DNA of 64,000 nt from Anatilimnocola floriformis (GTDB taxonomy: Bacteria > Planctomycetota > Planctomycetia > Pirellulales > Pirellulaceae). The stretch lies in NCBI RefSeq assembly GCF_024256385.1, contig NZ_JAMLFW010000001.1, forward strand, positions 5,270,001-5,334,000. The letters are read 5' to 3'. Each line of letters opens with the position of its first letter. Positions within the stretch are counted from its first letter, which is position 1. Below, in pieces: positions 52,564 through 59,901 of this stretch. The position numbers and the translations under genes are program-made. Below the pieces are notes generated by a model. That model saw only the letters and a program-made list of their open reading frames with translations, was not told where the DNA came from and made no database searches.

Positions 52564-54096
52564 CTACGACTGTGTCGTGGACTCATCCGTCGCGCGCTGC
52601 GCATGCATTTCTTGCTGGAACTTGCCGAGGAGCTCGCGCAACCGCGGAAACTCGACGGGCTTAACCAGATGTCCGTAAAAACCAGCGTCGCGTGCCGTTT
52701 GCGCGTCGCTTTCGGTGCCGTAGCCAGTAATCGCGATCAGGCGGCACTTGTCGCTGCCGCACAGCTTTTGAATTTGCCGAGCGACTTCATAGCCATTCAT
52801 TTCCGGCAAGCCGATATCGATGAAGGCAATCTGCGGTTGTTCACGCAGGATCAAGTCGAGCCCCGCGCTGCCCGTGGCCGCTTCCAACACTCGATGCCCT
52901 TCCGATTTGAGCAACAGGGCCAACATTCGGCGACCATCTTCGCTGTCTTCGACCAAGGCGATGCTCAGGGGATCTTCTTCCGCCTTGTCAGCTCCATGAT
53001 CGGCCGGTTCCTGACGATCGTTCGGCAGTAATGGCAATGTCACGATAAAGGTCACGCCGGTGGAACCTTCATTCGCGCGCACTTCAATAGTGCCTTGGTG
53101 CAACTCGACAAAGGTGCGCGCGAGCATCAAGCCGATCCCCATACCTCCTTCGCTGCGATCGAGCGTCTGTTCCATTTGCACAAACGGCTCGAAAATCGTC
53201 GACATCAGCTCGGCTGGAATTCCGGGGCCGTTGTCTTGAACGCGAACTTCGATTTTGTCGCGCTGAGCGACGGCTTGGAGTTTCAGTTCGCCGGCATTGG
53301 CAGTGAACTTTGCTGCGTTGGTGAGCAAATTGACAAACGTTTGTTCCAAGCGAGTTGCATCGCCCCAGACCCAGAGATCATGCCGCGGAATATCGATTTC
53401 CAAGACATGGTCGCGTTTCGACACCGTCGGCAGAATCGCTTCGACGGCGTCGCGCAAGACTTGCACCAGATCAACTCGCTGTTGGAGCAGGACGAGTTTG
53501 CCGCGCGTAATGCGCGAGATGTCGAGGAGATCGTCGAGAATACGAGTCAGGTGTTTGAACTGCCGTTCCAACACCGATCCCGCATCGCGGCGAGCCGAAG
53601 TTGTCAGATCATCGAAGGTCAATAGCTGAGCCGCGTTCTGAATGGCGGCCAGCGGATTGCGCAGCTCGTGCGACAACATCGCCAGGAACTCATCGCGCCG
53701 CCGCACTTCATCTCGTGCTTCGGAAAGATGACGCTCGTGAGTGGTAATATCGCGCAGCCGCAGCACCAGTGTGCCGGCGGGCTCGGTTGCCAGCGGCTCG
53801 ATGCGGAGCTCTACGAGCCGTAACTGGTTGTCGCGCGAGATGACGTTGATCGACGTCGGAAACTCGCCTGGCTTGAGCGGCGAGCCAAACATCTCGCCCA
53901 CGAGTTCTCGGTGACCATGCCCCAGGAGAAATTCAGCCGCGGGATTGGAATAGCCAATGACGCCACTCGGGTACAAAACTAGCACACCTTCATCTGCGTC
54001 GGCGATGATTGCCTCAAAGCAGTGCTTTGCCGAAACGTCGTCACTGCCTGCGAGCCGGTGAGCATGCGCAGCAAACGTACTGTTCTCTTGGTTCAT
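52564..54096 (-). CDS. Hybrid sensor histidine kinase (PAS-HisKA-HATPase-REC)
   Basis: A 510-aa cytoplasmic protein with no membrane segment. A PAS domain (~25-125, 'AIIADADEGVLVLYPSGVIG'), HisKA with the phospho-His in 'LSHELRNPLAAIQNAA', HATPase boxes 'NLLTNAAKF', 'VQDNGPGIP' and 'GGMGIGLMLAR', then a receiver domain (~390-500) with 'ALVEDSEDGRRM', the phospho-Asp in 'FIDIGLPEMNGYE', and 'HLVKPVEF'. It is the first gene of the kaiB-kaiC operon and is a plausible clock output or input kinase. It has no SasA-type KaiB-like domain. Confidence 0.94.
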   Translation of the reverse strand: MNQENSTFAAHAHRLAGSDDVSAKHCFEAIIADADEGVLVLYPSGVIGYSNPAAEFLLGHGHRELVGEMFGSPLKPGEFPTSINVISRDNQLRLVELRIEPLATEPAGTLVLRLRDITTHERHLSEARDEVRRRDEFLAMLSHELRNPLAAIQNAAQLLTFDDLTTSARRDAGSVLERQFKHLTRILDDLLDISRITRGKLVLLQQRVDLVQVLRDAVEAILPTVSKRDHVLEIDIPRHDLWVWGDATRLEQTFVNLLTNAAKFTANAGELKLQAVAQRDKIEVRVQDNGPGIPAELMSTIFEPFVQMEQTLDRSEGGMGIGLMLARTFVELHQGTIEVRANEGSTGVTFIVTLPLLPNDRQEPADHGADKAEEDPLSIALVEDSEDGRRMLALLLKSEGHRVLEAATGSAGLDLILREQPQIAFIDIGLPEMNGYEVARQIQKLCGSDKCRLIAITGYGTESDAQTARDAGFYGHLVKPVEFPRLRELLGKFQQEMHAQRATDESTTQS

Positions 54097-54196
54097 GCGG
54101 CCCCATTCACAGTCAAGACGTACTGATCCCTACGACGAAGCCGCTGTCAACGAGCATGGACATGCCGAGCGTCGATTCGGAACGGATCAAAGCAGA

Positions 54197-54225
54197 TTGA
54201 CGATGGATGGGGCTCCAATCGTCAA
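54197..54225. other. Inverted repeat upstream of the clock operon
   Basis: TTGACGAT (54197-54204) and ATCGTCAA (54218-54225) are complementary over 8 bp with a short GC-rich loop. Located 100 bp upstream of the histidine kinase gene, it could be an operator. Confidence 0.45.
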
Positions 54226-54411
54226 CTGTTCCGCGACCTTCTCGGCAGCTACGTTGACGCGACATGATGACGCGTGTGCCGCCGTTTTAGCACGCCACAC
54301 AGCCATTGCAAGCGCCCGGTAGCTCAAACAACAGCAATCGTTGAGTTACTGAGAGATGGCAGCAGCCAACTTGTCGCAGCGGCTCGGCGCATTCCGCGCC
54401 GCAAGAAACGA

Positions 54412-54447
54412 GAGCGGCCTCCAAACTGCGAGAGTAGGAGGCCGCTC
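54412..54447. other. Perfect 11-bp hairpin
   Basis: GAGCGGCCTCC (54412-54422) and GGAGGCCGCTC (54437-54447) with a 14-nt loop. The following sequence, GATTTCGCTCTTT, is only weakly T-rich. No gene ends nearby, so it may terminate an unrecognised small transcript. Confidence 0.55.
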
Positions 54448-55227
54448 GATTTCGCTCTTTGAAAGTTTGCGAACTGCCTCCGCTTTGATCGGACGCTGTT
54501 ACAACTCTCAAAGAACTAGGAGTTCGTAGTCGGCCCCATAACGGACCTCACTTGTTGCAGACCTGACTGCGTGCATGAGGTCCATGCTCGACTATCTCCT
54601 CCGTTCACATCGAGAGAAAAAATACGGCCCAAACGCCCACGAATGCCTCACCTCTCCCAACGGCAAGTTGTTTCACTTGCAGGAGTTAGCTCGGCATCGC
54701 CCAGTTAGCGTTTTGGTGAACATCCCTTAGGCAACCGCTGTGCCGCGAACGCACAAACGCGGGTGATGAAGTGCTGCCAAGCCGCAAAAAACGCCGCGTT
54801 TTCCGGTCTCAATTCGCAGCCGAAGAAAACCGGTTTTTGCCCTACTCCGAGGAAGTCGCTCGACATCCGGCAAGATCGTGCTGACCGTCCGCAAGCCACG
54901 TTGCGCCGCTGCAACTCAGGTTGCTAGCAAGGTTTGCAAAGCAAAAGTCCGTTAGGTGCAAGCCTGCTAATATTGGAGCGGCCGCTTATTTTTCTGCGCG
55001 TGCGATCGTTTCGGACGGAAAGTTTCGGCGCTTCGAGCGCGGTGCAAAAGGAACCTACGGAATGTTTGACCGTTGGATGCGCGCAATGCTCGTTAGATCC
55101 GGATCCTTCGCGACAACCTGAGCCACTCCGCAATTCGTCATTAGAAAATATTGGCTAATTCCCCAAGATTCTCTCAAGCAGACAATTTGACACCGGAAGA
55201 ACCTGACATAGGTTTCAAGTGTGCAGG

Positions 55228-55257
55228 GAGTTAGTGGTCTTCGCGGGCCGCTAACTC
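55228..55257. other. Inverted repeat GAGTTAG/CTAACTC
   Basis: GAGTTAG (55228-55234) and CTAACTC (55251-55257) around a GC-rich loop, about 100 bp before the riboswitch. A regulator site or a hairpin in the leader are both possible. Confidence 0.4.
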
Positions 55258-55354
55258 TCGGCTCGGTGGTGGTTTGCCTCAATTCCGCTCCGGCGTGAGT
55301 TCGCTCTCGTCGGCTGGAGTTCCGGCAGCTGCTGCTGTTGGCCTGCCGCCTCAC

Positions 55355-55526
55355 ATCCCCGAAAGGGCAAACCGGTCGTAAGGCCGGGGCGCAAAGCCGT
55401 GGGCCGTGGGTCGTGGTCGCTGTTGTCTGTTCTTCGCTCTTCGCATTCCGTTTCGGCGGTGGTGCGGTGGCGGTGTGCGGCAGTGGTGGTTGCGGTTCCC
55501 GGAAGCCTGGCTGCCGAACGGATGAA
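55355..55526 (+). promoter_or_regulatory. GEMM-type cyclic-di-GMP (c-di-GMP-I) riboswitch
   Basis: It contains the diagnostic GEMM core: AGGGCAAACC (55365-55374), a hairpin CCGGTC-GTAA-GGCCGG (stem 55373-55388) closed by a GNRA tetraloop, then GGGGCGCAAAGCC (55387-55399). The 3' part, GGCTGCCGAACGGATG (55510-55525), fits the downstream helix, and CATCC (55355-55359) can pair with GGATG (55521-55525) to close P1. The second hairpin arm is unusually long (~110 nt). It lies about 250 bp before the first Flp pilin gene, so c-di-GMP probably sets pilin expression. The expression platform may be the GAG...CTC stem near 55533-55558. Confidence 0.75.
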
Positions 55527-55779
55527 CTGTGCTGAGTGGGGTTAAATTCCCTGCTCGGTGCTTCTTTCCTGGCAATTCGATGACGATGGCGAGGCGAGCT
55601 TTCTCGTGTTGGATTTTGAGTCAAAACTCGGTGCAAGGCAGGCCGGCGGCGCGTTCTTCGGGGCGCGCCGCAGCACCGGGTGAGGCTCATTTGAACCGTT
55701 TTGGTGTCGGACTGGCTCCTGAGAATTCTGCGTATTCGCAGCAACAACGCAGGACCGCCGAACCGGAGAAAGAAAAACA

Positions 55780-55968
55780 ATGAAGAATCTCGCTCTGAAA
55801 GTGCAACGTTTTCTCGTCTCTGAAGATGGCCCGACCGCGGTGGAATACGCCGTGATGCTGGCTTTGATCGTGATCGTCTGCTTGACCGCCATTCAGGCGA
55901 TCGGCACGAACGCGAACGTGACCTTTAACTCGGTCGCTTCGAAGCTCGGCTCGACTGGCGGTTCGTAA
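55780..55968 (+). CDS. flp: Flp-type pilin 1
   Basis: A 62-aa type IVb prepilin: basic leader to EDG, cleavage before PTAVEYAVMLALIVIVC (Glu at +5, Tyr at +6), then a short C-terminus ending GSTGGS. It is the first of four tandem paralogues and the one nearest the riboswitch. A strong intrinsic terminator follows at 56034. Confidence 0.92.
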   Translation: MKNLALKVQRFLVSEDGPTAVEYAVMLALIVIVCLTAIQAIGTNANVTFNSVASKLGSTGGS

Positions 55969-56033
55969 TCGCGAACCACGCCAGCGAGTCTGCTTCGGCA
56001 TGACTTGCTGGCCGTCGGCCGTTTGACATCGGG

Positions 56034-56079
56034 ACCCTCTCGTTGCCTTCCTCCGGTTGGCAACGAGAGGGTTCTTTTT
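56034..56079 (+). terminator. Strong intrinsic terminator after flp 1
   Basis: ACCCTCTCGTTGCC (56034-56047) and GGCAACGAGAGGGT (56059-56072) form a perfect 14-bp stem with an 11-nt loop, followed by TCTTTTT. Pilin 1 can therefore be transcribed alone in large amounts. Confidence 0.9.
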
Positions 56080-56309
56080 CGCGCGCTTGCTCAAGTGCGT
56101 GGTCTGCGCTTCACCGTCCGCACCGGACTTCAGCCGCAAACCTCACAACGCGTCCCGCGAAGACGCGTGCGACCGAAGCCCTTCTCTTTTTTGCCAGGGA
56201 GTGACAGTGCCCGGCGATTCGCCGCTGCCTGCTTGAAAATTCCTGCCTCTGGTTGTTTTCCCTCAAAGCGTTGTCGTTTTGCCATCGTCTTTGCTTGAAG
56301 GATTCAGCC

Positions 56310-56513
56310 ATGAAGTTCTTTGTCTCGGAATCTCTGTCGACCAAACTCGTTCGTTTTTTGAAGTCTGAAGACGGCCCGACCGCGGTGGAATACGCCGTGA
56401 TGCTCGCGCTGATCGTCGTGGTCTGTCTGACCGCGATCCAGGCCATCGGCACAAACGCCAACGTGACGTTCAACTCGATCGCGTCTCAGCTCGGCTCGAC
56501 GGGCGGGTCGTAA
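56310..56513 (+). CDS. flp: Flp-type pilin 2
   Basis: A 67-aa prepilin with a leader longer by about five residues (MKFFVSESLSTKLV) and the same mature sequence core (DGPTAVEYAVMLALI). ATG 56310 follows AAGGA with 7-bp spacing; an upstream start at 56253 would add a Cys-containing tail and is unlikely. Confidence 0.9.
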   Translation: MKFFVSESLSTKLVRFLKSEDGPTAVEYAVMLALIVVVCLTAIQAIGTNANVTFNSIASQLGSTGGS

Positions 56514-56527
56514 GGATTCTGACGGTT

Positions 56528-56580
56528 TTGTCGCGGGGTGGGCGAGAAGCTCTGCTCGACCCACCCTTGAATTGCGACAA
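56528..56580 (+). terminator. Two-part hairpin after flp 2
   Basis: Outer pair TTGTCGC (56528-56534) and GCGACAA (56574-56580); inner pair GGGTGGGCGAG (56536-56546) and CTCGACCCACCC (56555-56566). There is no T-run, so it may slow RNA decay or cause partial termination. Confidence 0.65.
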
Positions 56581-56753
56581 CCAATCACCAGCTTGCGGCA
56601 CCTGGCTGCGGTTTCCTGAATGTTTTTTCCAAACAGCGACAAATTCCTGACCTAGTCTTTGGTAAGGGAACGAAGTGTTCCCCCGCTGGATTAGTCGCTT
56701 CTCGCCGCGGCTCGCAAAGCAAAAATCACTCATCGAATACAGAGGATCTAGTC

Positions 56754-56939
56754 ATGAAGTTGTTCAATCAAGTGAAGACGTTTTTGAAGTCTGAAGATGG
56801 CCCGACCGCGGTGGAATACGCCGTGATGTTGGCCCTCATCGTCATCGTCTGCCTCACGGCCATTCAAGCCATCGGTACGAACGCCAACGTGACGTTCAAC
56901 TCGGTTGCTTCGAAGCTCGGCACGACCGGCGGTTCGTAA
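56754..56939 (+). CDS. flp: Flp-type pilin 3
   Basis: A 61-aa prepilin, closest in sequence to pilin 1, with the cleavage motif G/PTAVEY and tail GTTGGS. GAGGATCTAGTC precedes the ATG. Confidence 0.91.
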   Translation: MKLFNQVKTFLKSEDGPTAVEYAVMLALIVIVCLTAIQAIGTNANVTFNSVASKLGTTGGS

Positions 56940-56955
56940 TCTGATGCGACGACCA

Positions 56956-56985
56956 GGCCACTGGCGAAACCTGCTGCCAGTGGCC
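56956..56985 (+). other. Perfect 10-bp hairpin between flp 3 and flp 4
   Basis: GGCCACTGGC (56956-56965) and GCCAGTGGCC (56976-56985), 10-nt loop, no T-run. Likely an mRNA stabiliser or pause. Confidence 0.65.
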
Positions 56986-57036
56986 CGCACGTGGGGCATT
57001 CACACTCCATCGGATAACGCGAAACCAGGTACTGCC

Positions 57037-57216
57037 ATGAAGATGTTCCGGAAGATTCATTCGTTTTTGCAGGCTGAAGACGGCCCGACGGCCGTCGAAT
57101 ATGCCGTGATGTTGGCGCTGATCGTGATCGTCTGTCTGACGGCCATTCAAGCGATCGGCACCAATGCCAACGCGACCTTTAACTCGGTCAAGGGCAAGCT
57201 CGGCGCTGGATCTTAA
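57037..57216 (+). CDS. flp: Flp-type pilin 4
   Basis: A 59-aa prepilin; it ends KGKLGAGS, the most divergent of the four at the C-terminus. ATG 57037 starts the usual leader (MKMFRKIHSF). The frame is open further upstream, but this would overlap pilin 3. Confidence 0.9.
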   Translation: MKMFRKIHSFLQAEDGPTAVEYAVMLALIVIVCLTAIQAIGTNANATFNSVKGKLGAGS

Positions 57217-57255
57217 TTCAGATTTGTTTCGTTACCTAAGACAGAAGTCACACCT

Positions 57256-57366
57256 ATGTATCCCGTAATTCCTGCTGAGGTTTTAATCGGCAGTTGGGAA
57301 ATGTTGTGCTACGTTTTCACAGCCGCAGCCGCTCTCCTGAGCTGGCTGCTGGCCTGCCGGTGGTAG
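57256..57366 (+). CDS. Small membrane ORF, 36 aa
   Basis: ATG 57256 to TAG 57366 encodes a 36-residue peptide with one hydrophobic stretch (LCYVFTAAAALLSWLL). It starts 40 bp after pilin 4 and precedes cpaA. No prepilin motif and no strong ribosome-binding site are seen, so it may be a small accessory membrane protein or a chance ORF. Confidence 0.35.
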   Translation: MYPVIPAEVLIGSWEMLCYVFTAAAALLSWLLACRW

Positions 57367-57369
57367 GAA

Positions 57370-57476
57370 GAATCGCAGATTGCAGATCGCAAATTGCAGC
57401 TTGAAAGACAAGGGCCAACAGGCCTGCTTCTCAATCTGCAATCTGCCATCTGAAATCTGCAACCAGACTTGCAGAT
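57370..57476. repeat. ATCTGCA-word palindromic intergenic repeat
   Basis: Left arm GCAGATTGCAGATCGCAAAT (57371-57390); right arm CTCAATCTGCAATCTGCCAT and GAAATCTGCA (57433-57465). It is built from iterated ATCTGCA/TGCAGAT words, the same style as the TTCTGAG elements. Confidence 0.65.
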
Positions 57477-57553
57477 AGTTTTTGATTTCAAGGTTTGAGT
57501 AAGCGTCAGCGACACGCCCTCAAACAGCGGACTTGCTTTCGGAGATTTGTACG

Positions 57554-58123
57554 ATGCTCGATACAATTTCGGCGCTGGGTGACGTCATCGCCATGCACTG
57601 GGAAATTTGGCTGGTCACGGTGGTCATGATTCTGGCCGCGGTGATCGACGGCTTTGAGCTGAAGGTGCCCAACTGGGTCACGTTCCCCTTCATCGCCAGC
57701 GGCTGGATCTACAGCGTCGCGGCCTTTGGCTGGGAAGGGCTGTATTGGAGCCTGGCCGGCACAGCGATCGGCCTGCTGCTCCTCCTGCCCGCTTACGCCA
57801 TCGGCGGCATGGGTGCTGGCGACGTGAAGTTGCTGGCCGGCCTGGGCGCCTGGGTTTACGGCACGCACACGTTGTATGCCTTTGCTTTCACTGCTGTCAT
57901 CGGAGCGGTGCTCGCGGTGTGCATGGTGCTGGCCAAGAACGCTTGGAAGAAACACCAGGATCAGTTCTGGATGATTCTCAATGAGATCACGGTGGTCAAA
58001 AACCCCGAGCAGCTAGCTGCGATTGCGGCCAAACGCAAGCCTTCGATGCTGCTGCTGCCCTACGGTATTCCGATGGCGATCGGCACGATCGTCTACTTCC
58101 TGTGGGCCGGCCTGCTGATCTAG
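57554..58123 (+). CDS. cpaA: CpaA-type prepilin peptidase
   Basis: A 189-aa membrane aspartic protease of family A24. Catalytic Asp residues are in 'AVIDGFELKVPN' (near residue 36) and 'GGMGAGDVKLLAG' (GxGD). It has about six hydrophobic segments. It should cleave the Flp, TadE and probably the DUF1559 prepilins. ATG 57554 follows GGAG at 9 bp. An extra basic loop ('KKHQDQFW' to 'AIAAKRKPS') separates the last helices. Confidence 0.92.
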   Translation: MLDTISALGDVIAMHWEIWLVTVVMILAAVIDGFELKVPNWVTFPFIASGWIYSVAAFGWEGLYWSLAGTAIGLLLLLPAYAIGGMGAGDVKLLAGLGAWVYGTHTLYAFAFTAVIGAVLAVCMVLAKNAWKKHQDQFWMILNEITVVKNPEQLAAIAAKRKPSMLLLPYGIPMAIGTIVYFLWAGLLI

Positions 58124-58213
58124 GTTCGCTGCGATTACGCAGAGAATCCCCCGCGGTGAGCGAGTGAGTGGCTGGACAGGAAAGACAGAGAAACTTTGAT
58201 GAAAGGGCTGACT

Positions 58214-58678
58214 ATGCTTACCGCGCAAACTTTGTCACGTTGGGCCGCTCGATTTGTTAAACCCTGCGGATTATTCCGAAAACAACGACGGGGGGCAGCG
58301 GCCGTAGAGTTCGCCGTCGTTGCGCCGGTTTTCTTTCTGCTCGTATTCGGCATGGTCGAATACGGCCGGATGGTGATGGTCCAGCAGATCATTGTCAATT
58401 CCGCACGGGAAGGATGCCGGGCAGCGGTGCTCGACGGATCGACGACCGCCGGGGTGAAGACCACGACCATCAACGCGATGGCCGCGGGCAACATCACGAT
58501 CACCACGAGCAACGTAACGGTTAGTCCGGATCCGCCTAGCAGTGCTGAATTTGGCGATCCTGTCACAGTTACGGTAACGGTTCCTTTCAATCAAGTCAGC
58601 TGGCTGCCATCGCCAATGTATCTTGGAGGAAAGAGCATGACTGCAGCGACTACCATGCGTCGCGAAACTGTGCAGTAA
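58214..58678 (+). CDS. TadE-like pseudopilin
   Basis: A 154-aa TadE-family protein. After a basic leader (FRKQRRG) comes AAAVEFAVVAPVFFLLV, a TadE-type prepilin motif with Glu at +5. The rest is beta-rich ('NITITTSNVTVS', 'DPVTVTVTVPF'). ATG 58214 has GAAAGGG 6 bp upstream; ATG 58199 is an alternative. Minor pilin of the Tad system. Confidence 0.9.
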   Translation: MLTAQTLSRWAARFVKPCGLFRKQRRGAAAVEFAVVAPVFFLLVFGMVEYGRMVMVQQIIVNSAREGCRAAVLDGSTTAGVKTTTINAMAAGNITITTSNVTVSPDPPSSAEFGDPVTVTVTVPFNQVSWLPSPMYLGGKSMTAATTMRRETVQ

Positions 58679-58788
58679 CGAACGAGGATTTGTGGGTTTG
58701 GATTCCGGCCACGTAGGGCCGGACAGATTGCACCAAGGATGATCTAACGCGGGCGCACAACGCCCTTCAACGTGGCAGGAAACGATCG

Positions 58789-59871
58789 ATGCGGATGAAA
58801 TCGCTAGTCTTGATTTTCATTGCCCTGGGCTGCGGCCTGGTTGCGTCGATTGGCATTAGCCAGGTGATGAACGGCCAGGCAAAAGCCGGCGCTCAGATCG
58901 AGATGGAACCCATCCTGGTCACGCTCACCGACATCGATATCAATGCCGGTTTCAGCGCGAACAACGTCAAGCTCGAGCCGTGGCCGAAGATGAAGATGCC
59001 CGAAGGGGCCATTCGCTCGCTGGACGAAGTCAAAGACAAATTCGCTCGCCAACGGTTCATCAAGGGTGAACCGATCCTGGCGGATAAGATCACCGACAGC
59101 AAGCACGGCGTGGCGCTGCAAGTGCCGCCGGGCTTCCGCGTCTTCACCGTCAAGGTGGATGAAGAAAGCGTGATGCGTGGCATCGCTCCAGGCGATCGCA
59201 TCGACATCAGCCTGTATGTGAAACGGAGCGAGGAAATTTCCGAGCCCGGCACTTACACCATCATGCAAGCCGTGCGGGTGTTCTCGGTCGGCGCCAAGAT
59301 CGACAAAGAAGTTGATCCCAAGGCCGCCGAGTCGCAGTTCCGCACCATCTCGCTGCTGGTCACTCCCGAACAAGTTCGCCACCTGGCCGGCGCCGTGCAG
59401 ATCGGCAAGCTGAGCTTTACGCTTCGCAATCCGAACGAACCGATCGATGAAGATGCTCCGGGCGTGACCTCGCTGCCGGACATTCTCAAAGGTAATGCGA
59501 TCGCCTCGGGTGAAGAACAACCTGCACCAACTGCTCCGCAGCCCGCTCCGGCACCGGCCGCTCCTGCTGGTTCGAGCTTGACTGATATCTTCGGCAAGGT
59601 GATCGATGGCCTCAAGACCATGAAGCCGCCAGCTGTCGAAGCCCAGCCGAACAGCGGCTATAAGATGCACATCTACACGAACAGTGAAGTCAAACAGTAC
59701 GAGTGGCAGGACCGTAATGGCATGCCGCAAGAAAGCACTTTGTTCTCGACCGGTTCGGCCGGTCCTAGTTCATCGCCTGCCGCCGCTCCCGCCGCGGGTG
59801 CAGGTGTGAACCATCGTCCTGGCTACTTGCAGGAACGACGCGCTGGTTGGATGACAGAAAACGCTCGCTAA
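58789..59871 (+). CDS. cpaB: Flp pilus assembly protein CpaB
   Basis: A 360-aa CpaB/RcpC. N-terminal membrane anchor (residues 4-25), SAF-like domain (~40-110, 'VTLTDIDINAGF'), 'RFIKGEPILADKIT', and the RcpC domain ('GFRVFTVKVDEESVMRGIAP', 'GDRIDISL'). A Pro/Ala-rich linker precedes the C-terminus. CpaB connects the inner membrane to the secretin. AGGAAAC precedes ATG 58789. Confidence 0.92.
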   Translation: MRMKSLVLIFIALGCGLVASIGISQVMNGQAKAGAQIEMEPILVTLTDIDINAGFSANNVKLEPWPKMKMPEGAIRSLDEVKDKFARQRFIKGEPILADKITDSKHGVALQVPPGFRVFTVKVDEESVMRGIAPGDRIDISLYVKRSEEISEPGTYTIMQAVRVFSVGAKIDKEVDPKAAESQFRTISLLVTPEQVRHLAGAVQIGKLSFTLRNPNEPIDEDAPGVTSLPDILKGNAIASGEEQPAPTAPQPAPAPAAPAGSSLTDIFGKVIDGLKTMKPPAVEAQPNSGYKMHIYTNSEVKQYEWQDRNGMPQESTLFSTGSAGPSSSPAAAPAAGAGVNHRPGYLQERRAGWMTENAR

Positions 59872-59901
59872 ACGGCTTAGGCCTGTCATGACGGCAGGAC
59901 T

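Larger units (their letters stand above)
54097..55354. other. Gene-poor region upstream of the Tad locus, ~1.26 kb
   Basis: No protein gene is supported: the open frames are short and have no family resemblance. It holds hairpins at 54197-54225, 54412-54447 and 55228-55257, and the promoter region for the histidine kinase. It may contain small RNAs or the promoter of the pilus locus. No tRNA or known ncRNA was recognised apart from the riboswitch that follows. Confidence 0.45.

Noticed and set aside
55055-55780. 241-codon minus-strand open frame
   Set aside because: It runs antisense through the riboswitch and has Arg/Pro/Thr-rich low complexity; it looks like a composition artefact.
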